In this document: in pieces, positions 23,595 through 36,211 of the stretch
How positions within the stretch are numbered: position 1 is the first letter of the stretch
How the letters are laid out: each line of letters begins with the position of its first letter
NCBI GenBank assembly: GCA_005223145.1
Contig: NJBL01000017.1
Location: 1 to 37,836, forward strand
Direction of reading: 5' to 3'
Source: a bacterium (candidate division B38) B3_B38
GTDB taxonomy: Bacteria; Acidobacteriota; B3-B38; Guanabaribacteriales; B3-B38
DNA length: 37,836 bases
Translations under genes and position numbers: made by a program
The notes under the pieces: generated by a model
The model's database searches: none
Told to the model about the DNA's origin: nothing
The model's input: the letters and a program-made list of their open reading frames with translations, nothing else

Positions 23595-24857
23595 ATGAAG
23601 AAAAAACTATCTCTTAGCTTAATAGTTGTGTTTGCCCTGGCGCTGTTATGGGTAGGGGTCTCGGCGGAGCAGGGAGTCATCGCCATCAAGGCGGGTAAGA
23701 TATTGACTATCACCTCCGGGATAATTGAGGACGGGATCATCCTGATTGAAAAGGGGAAGATCATAGAGGTGGGGAAGGAGCTTCCCATACCTCCCCAGGC
23801 TATTATAATAGATGCCAGCGAGTATACGGTGATGCCCGGCATGATAGAAGCCCACACCACCATCGGTTTGCGAGAGAGATTTGAACCCCCCAGTGCCGAT
23901 GAGACCACCGACCCCTGCACCCCTCAGCTCAAGGTCATCGATGCCCTTAATCCTTTCAGCCGGGATATAAAGGAGGTGGTCTTCGGAGGAATCACCACCG
24001 CCCTCATCACCCCGGGCAGGCTGAATGTCATCGGGGGTCAGCCGGCAGTGGTCAAGCTCACCGGCACCACCATCAGCCAGATGGTTCTGCTGGAGCCGGC
24101 GGGGGTGAAAATCTCCCTGGGGGAGGGTCCCAAGCAGGCTTACGGCGCCAAGCGGAAGCTCCCGTCCACCCGGATGGGGAGCGCTTACCTGGTGCGCAAG
24201 TCATTGACCGATGCCGACTACTACCTCAACCAGTGGAAGGAATACGAAAAGAAGAAAGCCTCCGACAAAGAGGCCAAGAAGCCGAAGTTAGACCTCAAGC
24301 TGGAGCCCTTAGCCAAACTGCTGGAGGGGAAGCTGACCGCCTTCATAGAGTGCTATCGCACGGACGACATCATGACCGCCCTCCGCATCATTGACGAGTT
24401 CAAGCTAAAAGCGGTACTGGTCGGCTGTGCCGATGGACACAAAGTAGCCGATGAGATCGCCCGCAGGAAAATACCCGTCATCATTAGCCCCATGGGGGTA
24501 GGACCTCGGAGGATAGAGACCAAGGATATCACCATCAGAAATGCTGGTCTCCTGTCACAAGCTGGAGTGAAGGTGGTCATCCACTCCGATGCTTCCCTGG
24601 GGGTGGGAGCTATACGTGAGCTCCCTCTGGCGGCTGCATTTGCTGTTAAGGGAGGGATGGACAGAGAAGAGGCTCTCAAGGCTATCACCATCCACGCCGC
24701 CGAAATCCTCGGAGTAGCAGACCGCATCGGCAGCATTGAGAAGGGGAAGGATGCCGACCTGGTGATACTGAGCGGCGACCCTTTCCATTACCTCACCCGC
24801 GTGGAGCAGGTCTTCATCAACGGAGAAATAGTTTTTGAAAAGAAGGAGCAGAATTAA
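23595..24857 (+). CDS. Exported amidohydrolase-like protein with degenerate metal site
   Basis: A 420-residue paralogue of the preceding gene with a signal peptide (residues 1-24, ending WVGVSAEQG). The fold-defining regions are retained (GKILTITSGIIEDGIILIE, VIGGQPAVVKLTG and the closing IEKGKDADLVILSGDPF), but the metal ligands are largely lost. HSH becomes H87-T-T, HIH becomes F250-I-E252, and the third-strand His becomes C278; only the Asp (D332 in HSDAS) remains. It is therefore likely non-catalytic, or uses a different metal arrangement. GGAGAAAAGAAGG precedes the ATG. It is 90 bases after its intact paralogue, which suggests the two products work together, for instance as a heterocomplex. 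Confidence 0.85.
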   Translation: MKKKLSLSLIVVFALALLWVGVSAEQGVIAIKAGKILTITSGIIEDGIILIEKGKIIEVGKELPIPPQAIIIDASEYTVMPGMIEAHTTIGLRERFEPPSADETTDPCTPQLKVIDALNPFSRDIKEVVFGGITTALITPGRLNVIGGQPAVVKLTGTTISQMVLLEPAGVKISLGEGPKQAYGAKRKLPSTRMGSAYLVRKSLTDADYYLNQWKEYEKKKASDKEAKKPKLDLKLEPLAKLLEGKLTAFIECYRTDDIMTALRIIDEFKLKAVLVGCADGHKVADEIARRKIPVIISPMGVGPRRIETKDITIRNAGLLSQAGVKVVIHSDASLGVGAIRELPLAAAFAVKGGMDREEALKAITIHAAEILGVADRIGSIEKGKDADLVILSGDPFHYLTRVEQVFINGEIVFEKKEQN

Positions 24858-24878
24858 TATCTAAAAGATGGGTGAACC

Positions 24879-26315
24879 ATGAAAAAGCTATTTTGCTTCT
24901 CGCTGGTAATTTTTACATTACTCTTTGTAGCATCTGCCAATGATTCAAAAGATGCAAGTGTTACATCCGAAGGTCTGGATAAATGCCAGATAGAAAGGTT
25001 GGATAAAGTTTTTTGGCGATTTAATAATAGCACGCCGGGCGTTGCGGTGGCGGTGGTTAAAGAGGGGGAAATAGTCTACAAGCGCGGTTTCGGAATGGCA
25101 AACCTGGAGTATGACATTCCCATTACACCGGGGTCAATTTTTCATATCGCTTCTATTTCAAAACAATTCACTGCCATGTCCATCGTACTTCTTGCCCAAC
25201 AGGGAAAACTCTCCTTAGATGATGATGTGCGGAAGTATATCCCTGAAGTGCCTGATTTTGGCGAGACCATAACCATCCGGCATCTGGCGCATCATACCAG
25301 CGGCCTTCGCGACCAGTGGGAGCTATTGACGTTGGCAGGCTGGCGGGCACAGGATTTAAAAAAACAGGAAGATGTCCTCGACCTTGTAAAAAGGCAGAAA
25401 GACCTGAACTTTAAACCGGGCGAGGAATATCTCTACTGCAATACCGGATTTACCCTCCTGGCTATTATAGTCGATAGAGTGAGCGGGAAATCACTCCGTG
25501 AATTTGCCGATGAAAATATCTTCAAGCCCCTGGGCATGAAAAATACCCATTTCCATAATGATATGGGTGAAATAGTGAAAAACCGAACATCCGCTTATGT
25601 TCCCGATGACGAAGTAGGCTTCAGAATCAGTATTCCCAATTTTGAAACTTATGGGGCAACTTCTCTGTTTACAACTGTCGAAGACCTGGCGCTCTGGGAA
25701 CAGAATTTTTTTCATAAACGAGTTGGCGGTGAAGAGGCGTACAAGCAAATGCTTACCAAGGGTGTGCTCAACAGTGGCGAGGAAATCGACTATGCCCTGG
25801 GAATTTCTCATGGCACCTATAGGGGATTAAAAACTCTTGGTCATACTGGTTCCGATGCCGGCTACCGAGCCATCTTTACCATGTTTCCTGAACAGAGGTT
25901 ATCCATAATCATTTTAGCAAATGTGAGTAACGCCAACCCGCGCCAGCTAACTTACCAGGCGGCAGATATTCTTCTTGAGGAGAAATTCACTGAGGAAAAA
26001 AAGCCAACCTCGGAGAGGCCTGAAAAAAAAGAGGAACCTAAGCCCCCGGAACTTACTGCTGACCAACTTTCAGAATATACGGGAACATACTACAGTGAAG
26101 AGCTTGATGTGAATTATACCATTGTTCTTAGAGACACTTCTCTTATGGTTGAGCGGAGAAAATTTGAACCAGAAGAGCTGAGCCCAACAGAGAGCGATAC
26201 ATTCTCAGGGAGTGAGAGCTCAAAGATACATTTCACCCGCAGTAAGCAAAACAAAATCAACGGCTTTACCTTATCAACCGGACGCATCCGGAATCTGCGC
26301 TTTGACAAGAAATAG
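24879..26315 (+). CDS. Exported serine hydrolase of the beta-lactamase/class C PBP family
   Basis: A 478-residue protein with a signal peptide (residues 1-20). The beta-lactamase-fold active site is complete: SISK (SxxK), YCN (YxN) and HTG. After the catalytic domain (about residues 25-370) come a Lys/Glu/Pro-rich linker and a C-terminal beta-rich domain (YTGTYYSEELDVNYTIVLRD) similar to the DUF3471/lipocalin-like domain found on such hydrolases. Members include D-aminopeptidases, esterases and peptidoglycan-related peptidases. Whether this one confers resistance to anything cannot be judged. It lies 21 bases after the degenerate amidohydrolase. Base composition is somewhat more AT-rich than its neighbours. 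Confidence 0.9.
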   Translation: MKKLFCFSLVIFTLLFVASANDSKDASVTSEGLDKCQIERLDKVFWRFNNSTPGVAVAVVKEGEIVYKRGFGMANLEYDIPITPGSIFHIASISKQFTAMSIVLLAQQGKLSLDDDVRKYIPEVPDFGETITIRHLAHHTSGLRDQWELLTLAGWRAQDLKKQEDVLDLVKRQKDLNFKPGEEYLYCNTGFTLLAIIVDRVSGKSLREFADENIFKPLGMKNTHFHNDMGEIVKNRTSAYVPDDEVGFRISIPNFETYGATSLFTTVEDLALWEQNFFHKRVGGEEAYKQMLTKGVLNSGEEIDYALGISHGTYRGLKTLGHTGSDAGYRAIFTMFPEQRLSIIILANVSNANPRQLTYQAADILLEEKFTEEKKPTSERPEKKEEPKPPELTADQLSEYTGTYYSEELDVNYTIVLRDTSLMVERRKFEPEELSPTESDTFSGSESSKIHFTRSKQNKINGFTLSTGRIRNLRFDKK

Positions 26316-26449
26316 AAAAGAATAACCGGGCAATTCAAAGATGTCCCTATGCCAGATAAATATCTCTTAGACATTGTAGTTCATAGCTCTCTTTATTATA
26401 ATTTATTGAATACCAATAAAAACTTTCAGAAGAAAAGGAGGTTTTAAAA

Positions 26450-28495
26450 ATGAGAAAGCGAGTCTTTTATCTACTACCTTTTATCCTATTGATTTGCGTC
26501 GCCCTTTTAGCCACCGACACCGACAAGCGCCCCATGACGGTGGATGACAGCCTCAATATGAAGAGGGTCTCCAGTCCTCGTATATCCCCCGACGGCAAAT
26601 GGGTCATCTTCTCTATGGCAAAGCTCGACTGGAAGAAGAACAAATACCCCTCCCACCTGTGGATGGTCTCCACCGAAGGGGGCGAGCCCTTCCAGTACAC
26701 CAGCATAGAGAGGGACTCCTCTCCTCAATGGTCACCCGATGGCACCCGACTGGCGTTCCTGCGCACCACGGGAGAGAAGGATGAGAAGGGGCGGCAGATA
26801 TGGATTATGAACACCAGCGGAGGGGAAGCCATTAAGCTCACCGACCATAAGGACACCATCTCCGCCTTCAGATGGAGCAGAGATGGGAAGTATCTGGTCT
26901 TCAGAGCTCCCGATGCCAAGAGCAAGGAGGAGAAGGAGAAAGAGAAGCAGGGGGATGATGCTATCTTCGTCGATGAGGGTCCCAATGGTCAGCGCAGGGC
27001 GAGCTGGTCTAATCTCTGGCTGTTCGATGTGGAAAACAAAAAGGAGGAGCCCATCACCAAGGAGGAGATGAGCGTTCGGGATTTCGACATCTCCCCCGAT
27101 GGAAGCCAGGTCGTCTTAATTTACCGCACCTCTAACACCCGCAACGAGCCCTATATGGCAGAGATGGGGCTGGTGAATATCAAGGAGGGGAAGGTCGTTC
27201 ACCTCACCGATAATCAGGCTCCAGAGTCCCGGCCCCGCTGGTCACCTTCGGGGAAGGAGATCGCCTACCTGGCTCCCGACGATAAGACCTTTGCCCTGGC
27301 GGAGTCCAAGATATGGATAATGGATGTGGGGAGCAAGAGCTACCGCAAGGTCTCTGGAGACTTCCAGGGCTCCATCCGGACCTATAGGTGGACTCCCGAT
27401 GGGAAGTCGCTCCTGTTCAACGCCGGTGTCCGCACCAACTCCCACCTGTTCAGGCTGGACCTCACCACCGGGAAGATAACCCAGCTGACCAAGGGGGAGG
27501 GAGTCATGGGAAGCTGCAGCTTCTCCGACGACGGCAGCAAAGTGGCGTATACCTACTCCAGTGCCCAGCAGCCTCCCGACATCTGGCTGGTCAGCCTACC
27601 TCGGGCCGAGCAGCACCGCCTCACCGAGCTCAACCCCTGGGTCAAAGAACTGACGCTGGCTTCCGCCCAGGTGATCACCTGGAAGAGTAAGGATGGGCTT
27701 CCCATTGAAGGAATGCTCTACCTTCCCTCCGATTATAAGCCCGGCACCCCTCTTCCTCTTATCCTCCATGTCCACGGGGGACCGGCAGGGGTTTTTCTCA
27801 ACAGCTTCAGGGCATCCTACCATATATATGCCGGCCTGGGCTACGCTTCCCTCTGCCCGAATGTGCGGGGGAGCAGCGGCTATGGGGATAAGCTTCTCCA
27901 GGGCAATATGCACGACCTTGGAGGCGGAGACTATGAGGACCTGATGAGCGGGGTGGACGAGGTCATCAAGCGGGGCATTGCCGACCCGGAGAAGATGGGA
28001 ATCCGAGGATGGAGCTACGGGGGTATCCTCGGCGGATGGACCATCACCCAGACCAACAGGTTCAAAGCCGCCTCCCTGGGGGCGATGGTGACTGACTGGA
28101 ACTCCGAATACGGACAGGGATTCAATTACGATGTGAGGTTCTGGTACATCGGGGGTAAACCGTGGAGCAACCCCGAAGCTTACCAGCGATTATCCTCCAT
28201 AGCCTATATCAAGAATGTCACCACCCCCACCCTGCTTCTCCACGGGGAACAAGATGTAACCTGCACCATTGAGCAGAGCATGAACTTCTACACCGGGCTA
28301 AAGGAGGAGGAGAAGATGGTCAGGTTTATACGCTTCCCCAGAGAACCCCATGGTTTCCGCGAGCCTCATCACCAGCGCATCAGAGATGTGGAAGAGATCG
28401 CCTGGATGCAGAAATATATTCGGGGAATAGAGTGGAAATGCCCACCCAGGGAGGAGAAGGAGAAAAAAGAGGAGGAAAAGACTTTTTTTGATTGA
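26450..28495 (+). CDS. Exported S9-family prolyl oligopeptidase/acylaminoacyl peptidase
   Basis: A 681-residue serine peptidase with a signal peptide (residues 1-21). The N-terminal part is a beta-propeller with repeated WSPDG/SPDG/WSRDG motifs (for example SPRISPDGKWVIFS and RWSPSGKEIAYL), and the C-terminal part is an alpha/beta-hydrolase. The triad is the Ser in RGWSYGGILGGW, the Asp in GEQDVT and the His in REPHGF; an HVHGGPAG oxyanion segment is present. Such enzymes cleave short peptides. AAAAGGAGG precedes the ATG. The C-terminus is a charged Glu/Lys run. It ends the cluster of four exported hydrolases. Confidence 0.93.
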   Translation: MRKRVFYLLPFILLICVALLATDTDKRPMTVDDSLNMKRVSSPRISPDGKWVIFSMAKLDWKKNKYPSHLWMVSTEGGEPFQYTSIERDSSPQWSPDGTRLAFLRTTGEKDEKGRQIWIMNTSGGEAIKLTDHKDTISAFRWSRDGKYLVFRAPDAKSKEEKEKEKQGDDAIFVDEGPNGQRRASWSNLWLFDVENKKEEPITKEEMSVRDFDISPDGSQVVLIYRTSNTRNEPYMAEMGLVNIKEGKVVHLTDNQAPESRPRWSPSGKEIAYLAPDDKTFALAESKIWIMDVGSKSYRKVSGDFQGSIRTYRWTPDGKSLLFNAGVRTNSHLFRLDLTTGKITQLTKGEGVMGSCSFSDDGSKVAYTYSSAQQPPDIWLVSLPRAEQHRLTELNPWVKELTLASAQVITWKSKDGLPIEGMLYLPSDYKPGTPLPLILHVHGGPAGVFLNSFRASYHIYAGLGYASLCPNVRGSSGYGDKLLQGNMHDLGGGDYEDLMSGVDEVIKRGIADPEKMGIRGWSYGGILGGWTITQTNRFKAASLGAMVTDWNSEYGQGFNYDVRFWYIGGKPWSNPEAYQRLSSIAYIKNVTTPTLLLHGEQDVTCTIEQSMNFYTGLKEEEKMVRFIRFPREPHGFREPHHQRIRDVEEIAWMQKYIRGIEWKCPPREEKEKKEEEKTFFD

Positions 28496-28520
28496 CTTAG
28501 TAATCTTATTAGATTATAAT
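28492..28520 (+). promoter_or_regulatory. Promoter overlapping the end of the S9 peptidase gene
   Basis: TTGACT (28492-28497, across the stop codon), a 17-base spacer and TATAAT (28515-28520). It would start transcription near 28527. Confidence 0.65.
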
Positions 28521-28799
28521 AATAATGCTACAGAAAGGAATACCCTCTGCTGAAAATAATTCATAGCTCTTTCCCATAAAGAAAAATTTGGCACCCTAAA
28601 AAGCATACAGACAGGAAAGGTAGGAGAAACTGCAAAATTAGAGAAGGGAAGGAGTTTTTTCTGTCAGGGAATGTTTTTAGAAAATAGCTTGCCTCTTAAT
28701 AATTAAGAGGAAAGATAAACCCTTCGAAGCCTTAATTCACTGAGGAGTTGTTTTGCTATACCAAACAATTTTTCTTAACTGCTTAGTTTATAAGGGTCT
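28521..28799 (+). other. Long leader region with perfect palindrome, no gene seen
   Basis: About 270 bases of AT-rich leader between the promoter (28492-28520) and the zinc-ribbon gene. It holds CCTCTTAAT-A-ATTAAGAGG at 28692-28710, a perfect 9-base inverted repeat. A leader this long could be a regulatory RNA or carry a small RNA; I see no open reading frame of note. It is not recognised as a known riboswitch class. Confidence 0.35.
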
Positions 28800-29090
28800 A
28801 TGGTAAAAAAGGTTCCACACATAGGGGATGCAATAGACGACTGGTGCCCTCGTTGTAGGTTGCTGCTTAATCACGGTGTGGTAGGAATGGTTGACGATGA
28901 GGTGAAGAAGGTCCGCTGTCTGACCTGCGACCACGAACACCCTTATCGTCACGGGAAGGGGAAACGGAGGAAAAAGGCGCCCGATGATATAAAATCTCTC
29001 TTTGACCAGTTGTTGAAGACCATGCCTAAGCCCCCTGCTCCCCCAGAGCCTAAAGGGCGGAAAAAAACGCGGCGCAAAGTTCATCGCTGA
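28800..29090 (+). CDS. Small basic zinc-ribbon protein
   Basis: A 96-residue protein. Two CxxC pairs, WCPRCRLLLNHG and VRCLTCDHEHPYRHG, form a probable zinc ribbon, followed by a Lys/Arg-rich tail (KGKRRKKAP and GRKKTRRKVHR) with a Pro-rich spacer. This layout suggests a nucleic-acid-binding protein, perhaps linked to RNA or transcription; the function is unknown. It reads toward the 3' end of the rRNA operon. The ribosome binding site is weak. I do not recognise an exact family name. Confidence 0.7.
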   Translation: MVKKVPHIGDAIDDWCPRCRLLLNHGVVGMVDDEVKKVRCLTCDHEHPYRHGKGKRRKKAPDDIKSLFDQLLKTMPKPPAPPEPKGRKKTRRKVHR

Positions 29091-29150
29091 TTCTCTCCCT
29101 GCGAAGTTCCCCTATCAAGCCCTTTTTTTTAAAGAGGCTAACTTTACCCA

Positions 29151-29187
29151 AAATAAAAAGCCCCTTCGTCCAAAGGGACCAAGGGGC
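29151..29187 (-). terminator. Rho-independent terminator of the rRNA operon
   Basis: On the minus strand GCCCCTT...AAGGGGC (29187-29160) forms the outer stem, and the inner part (GGTCCCTTTGGAC) can extend it. TTTTTATTTT follows directly. It lies 11 bases beyond the 5S 3' end. Confidence 0.85.
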
Positions 29188-29198
29188 GAATCCTTTAA

Positions 29199-29316
29199 TC
29201 CCGGCAACTACCTACTCTCCCACACCGTTGCCAATGCAGTACCATCGGCGCCAGAGGGCTTGACTTCCGTGTTCGGAATGGGAACGGGTATTTCCCCTCC
29301 GCTATGGTCACCGGGA
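29199..29316 (-). rRNA. rrf: 5S ribosomal RNA
   Basis: About 118 bases. The ends pair (TCCCGG at the 5' end on the minus strand, CCGGGA at the 3' end). Conserved internal sequence GGGAACGGGTATTTCCCCTC (plus-strand reading) and the position between 23S and the terminator identify it. Ends are estimated from the closing helix. Confidence 0.92.
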
Positions 29317-29374
29317 AATTATTTTCTTCTTATTCCAAACGGTTGGCTGCTAATAAGACGGGGGATTTGCTCAC

Positions 29375-29386
29375 CGCAAATTTTAT

Positions 29387-29394
<8 letters not shown>
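29375..29394 (+). repeat. 23S processing stem, 3' side
   Basis: Twenty bases starting CGCAAATTTTATGG are the exact reverse complement of 32403-32422. The pair brackets 23S and would form the stalk cut by RNase III. Confidence 0.8.
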
Positions 29395-32402
<3,008 letters not shown>

Positions 32403-32411
<9 letters not shown>

Positions 32412-32422
32412 TAAAATTTGCG
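32403..32422 (+). repeat. 23S processing stem, 5' side
   Basis: Begins ACTTGACCAT and is the exact reverse complement of 29375-29394. Confidence 0.8.
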
Positions 32423-32490
32423 CTAAGCAAACCTTATGGCGGGCTTTTCTTCTCCCTGCGCCTTTTTGTAGCCAACCACTAACTTTTCAA

Positions 32491-32503
32491 TTTTCAAAGA
32501 GCA
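32491..32503 (-). promoter_or_regulatory. boxA antitermination element in the tRNA-23S spacer
   Basis: Minus-strand TGCTCTTTGAAAA closely matches the bacterial rRNA boxA (TGCTCTTTAACAA). TTGAA follows, as in the leader copy at 34493-34505. Confidence 0.65.
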
Positions 32504-32564
32504 ATCCCCCCTTATTTCTCAAGGGAGGATGGGATTATCTATTCTATGTAAATGCCACATTGCC

Positions 32565-32640
32565 TGGTGGAGATGACGAGATTCGAACTCGTGACCTCCT
32601 GCTTGCAAAGCAGGCGCTCTCCCAACTGAGCTACACCCCC
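32565..32640 (-). tRNA. tRNA-Ala (anticodon TGC)
   Basis: A 76-base tRNA with encoded CCA (32565-32567). The anticodon loop TTTGCAA lies within CTGCTTTGCAAGCAG. The acceptor stem pairs GGGGGTG with CATCTCC (with G-U pairs), and TTCGAAT marks the T loop. It lies in the 16S-23S spacer. Confidence 0.95.
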
Positions 32641-32683
32641 ACGATAGAAAAGAGGATCAAGCTCCCCTTTTCCTACCAAGCTA

Positions 32684-32760
<77 letters not shown>

Positions 32761-32786
32761 TCTCCGGCAAATTTTGAGCGCACTCA

Positions 32787-32799
32787 AATAGGGCGTGCC
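32787..32799 (+). repeat. 16S processing stem, 3' side
   Basis: AATAGGGCGTGCC is the exact reverse complement of 34477-34489 across 16S, a probable RNase III stalk. Confidence 0.7.
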
Positions 32800-32831
32800 C
32801 CCGGGGGGTATTGTCTTTGGAGTTCAGCTTA

Positions 32832-34404
<1,573 letters not shown>

Positions 34405-34476
34405 GTTCAAAGCCTTGCGGCTTTGTGCTCAAGTTTTGTCAATCCTCTGAGGATTGACTATGGAAATTGACCCGTA

Positions 34477-34489
34477 GGCACGCCCTATT
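34477..34489 (+). repeat. 16S processing stem, 5' side
   Basis: GGCACGCCCTATT, the partner of 32787-32799. Next to it lies a further leader hairpin, GTCAATCCT-CTG-AGGATTGAC (34438-34458). Confidence 0.7.
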
Positions 34490-34492
34490 CAA

Positions 34493-34505
34493 TTTTCAAA
34501 GAACC
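34493..34505 (-). promoter_or_regulatory. boxA-like element in the rRNA leader
   Basis: Minus-strand GGTTCTTTGAAAA followed by TTGAA shares TCTTTGAAAATTGAA with the spacer boxA at 32491-32503. It lies just downstream of the rRNA promoter. Confidence 0.5.
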
Positions 34506-34519
34506 AATATAACTTTTCT

Positions 34520-34548
34520 ATTATAGGCAACATTTCACCCTTTGTCAA
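34520..34548 (-). promoter_or_regulatory. rRNA operon promoter
   Basis: A perfect consensus on the minus strand: TTGACA (34548-34543), a 17-base spacer and TATAAT (34525-34520). Further TTGACA-like boxes (for example near 34566-34571) lie upstream without matching -10 elements. The region 34405-34747 holds no gene; it is rRNA leader, promoter and the upstream region of the transglycosylase gene. Confidence 0.85.
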
Positions 34549-34747
34549 GCACTTTCTAATATTTTGTCAAATTAAGCTTGACAAAAAATCTATTCTCTGA
34601 CTGTCTATGAAATCAGCATGAAGTAATAAATTTCAATTTTAAATATAACATCTTTCTCTTATCTTGTCAAGGTTTTTTTTAAACTTGGCTCCGAGGGGTT
34701 GACTTTCACGCCCTTGTCTTATAAAATTAAAAAACAATGGTGATGCT

Positions 34748-35374
34748 ATGAAATCTGGGGTTCTTCTCCCTATGGTTATATGTGTAGGGGCTTTACTGTG
34801 CTCTCCTCTGTCAGGCGGAGATGTGGTGGTCTTTACTAACGGGAGGTGGCTGAAGGTAGAACGTTGCTCTGTTAAAGGTTCCCGCGCTACCTTTCTGCTA
34901 AAAAGTGGAGGAGTCATTGAGTGCCCCGTGGGGCTGATAAAGGAACTGAGGCGGAGTGGCCCAGGCTCTCAGCAGGGCAAAGTGTCAACCAATGAGGAGC
35001 TACTCCCCAATATTCTCGCCACTTCCCGCAAATACCAGGTGGACGCTCGTCTGGTGAATTCCATCTGCGAAGTGGAATCGAACTTCAATCCCCAGGCGGT
35101 CTCTCCCAAGGGGGCTATGGGATTGATGCAGTTGATGCCGGATACAGCCTTTATGCTTGGCATCCAGGACCCCTTCAACCCCCAACTGAACCTGGAGGCG
35201 GGAGTGAGGCACCTGAGGCATCTGCTTAAGACCTTCAATGGGGATGTGGAGCTCGCTCTGGCCGCTTACAATGCCGGGGAGGAGGTGGTACAGCGTTTGG
35301 GAAGGGTTCCCCCTTATCCCGAGACCGTAAATTACATCAAAAAAGTGATGGAGGCATACTTCAGAGAGCCTTAA
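34748..35374 (+). CDS. Exported lytic transglycosylase (SLT domain)
   Basis: A 208-residue peptidoglycan-cleaving enzyme. Residues 1-22 form a signal peptide; residues 25-70 form a small beta-rich segment (VVVFTNGRWLKVERC) of unknown role. The SLT domain has the catalytic Glu in EVESNFNPQAVSPKGAMG (E110), then LMQLMP, NLEAGVRHLRHLL and LALAAYNAGEEVV. It cuts glycan strands with formation of anhydro-muramic acid. It is divergent from the rRNA operon. The ribosome binding site GGTGAT is weak. Confidence 0.9.
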   Translation: MKSGVLLPMVICVGALLCSPLSGGDVVVFTNGRWLKVERCSVKGSRATFLLKSGGVIECPVGLIKELRRSGPGSQQGKVSTNEELLPNILATSRKYQVDARLVNSICEVESNFNPQAVSPKGAMGLMQLMPDTAFMLGIQDPFNPQLNLEAGVRHLRHLLKTFNGDVELALAAYNAGEEVVQRLGRVPPYPETVNYIKKVMEAYFREP

Positions 35375-35450
35375 CCCTTGAGGCTACCCCACCCTTTTTT
35401 TGTCCCTTTGCTCGTTTTTCGCATATAAATACCTCGCCAAAAAATTTTTC

Positions 35451-35494
35451 TTGACAAAGTAGAATAATCATTCTATTATTAAAATAGTAATTCT
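35451..35494 (+). promoter_or_regulatory. Promoter/operator of the TetR-radical SAM unit
   Basis: TTGACA (35451-35456), a 17-base spacer and TATTAT (35474-35479). The spacer holds AGAAT-AATC-ATTCT (35461-35474) and the -10 overlaps CTATT-ATTAA-AATAG. Such overlapping dyads are what a self-regulating TetR protein would bind. Confidence 0.6.
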
Positions 35495-35535
35495 CAAATA
35501 ATCCTTGCTCACTCAACGGAAAAAGGAGGCTCCCA

Positions 35536-36147
35536 ATGGAAGATGAAGGACGGAGGGTTCAAGAGAGACGGAGGAGGAGGGAATACTTGCTGAGCATCTC
35601 GGAGAGGCTCTTTGCCGAGCAGGGTTTCTTCAAAACCACTATGTCGCAGATAGCCAAAGAGTCGGAGTTTGCCCTGGCCACTATCTACCGATTCTTTAGA
35701 AGCAAGGAGGAGCTCTACTTCACCCTGATCGAGGAGAAAATGGAGATGCTCATCAACAATGTGCACGAGGCGGTAGCCAAGGTCACCTCCAGCATCGAGA
35801 AGATAAAAGCCCTCGTCAGTGCTCAGATGACCTTCTTCGAGAATCATCCTAACTTCTTTAAGATTTTTATGGCCGAGAAAATCGACCTGCCAGAGGGGGA
35901 AAGGAACACCTTGAGGGAGCGCATAGGCAGGAAGTACAGCTCCTACCTCAACTCCATCTCCGAGATCATAAGAAAGGGTATCCGCAGGGGTGAGTTAAAG
36001 CGGATGGACCCCAAGGAGACCTCTTACACCCTGGCAGGGATGTTGAACACCTTTACTTTGATATGGCTGTCCCATCCGGGTAAAGGATCCCTGGCTGCCA
36101 GAGTCAATACCCTGGTGGAGCTATTTCTCCGCGGAACCCAGCAGTAG
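35536..36147 (+). CDS. TetR/AcrR-family transcriptional regulator
   Basis: A 203-residue regulator. The N-terminal helix-turn-helix is YLLSISERLFAEQGFFKTT and MSQIAKESEFALATIYRFF; the C-terminal all-helical part binds an unknown ligand. TetR proteins usually repress their own and neighbouring genes. AAAAAGGAGG lies nine bases above the ATG. The radical SAM gene begins 64 bases downstream on the same strand and is the natural target. The promoter carries overlapping inverted repeats (35451-35494). Confidence 0.92.
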   Translation: MEDEGRRVQERRRRREYLLSISERLFAEQGFFKTTMSQIAKESEFALATIYRFFRSKEELYFTLIEEKMEMLINNVHEAVAKVTSSIEKIKALVSAQMTFFENHPNFFKIFMAEKIDLPEGERNTLRERIGRKYSSYLNSISEIIRKGIRRGELKRMDPKETSYTLAGMLNTFTLIWLSHPGKGSLAARVNTLVELFLRGTQQ

Positions 36148-36211
36148 AGATTACCACGATGCTGACCTTGCCGTCCGGGGAGCGGCTCGATTTCATTCCT
36201 CGCTGGACAGG

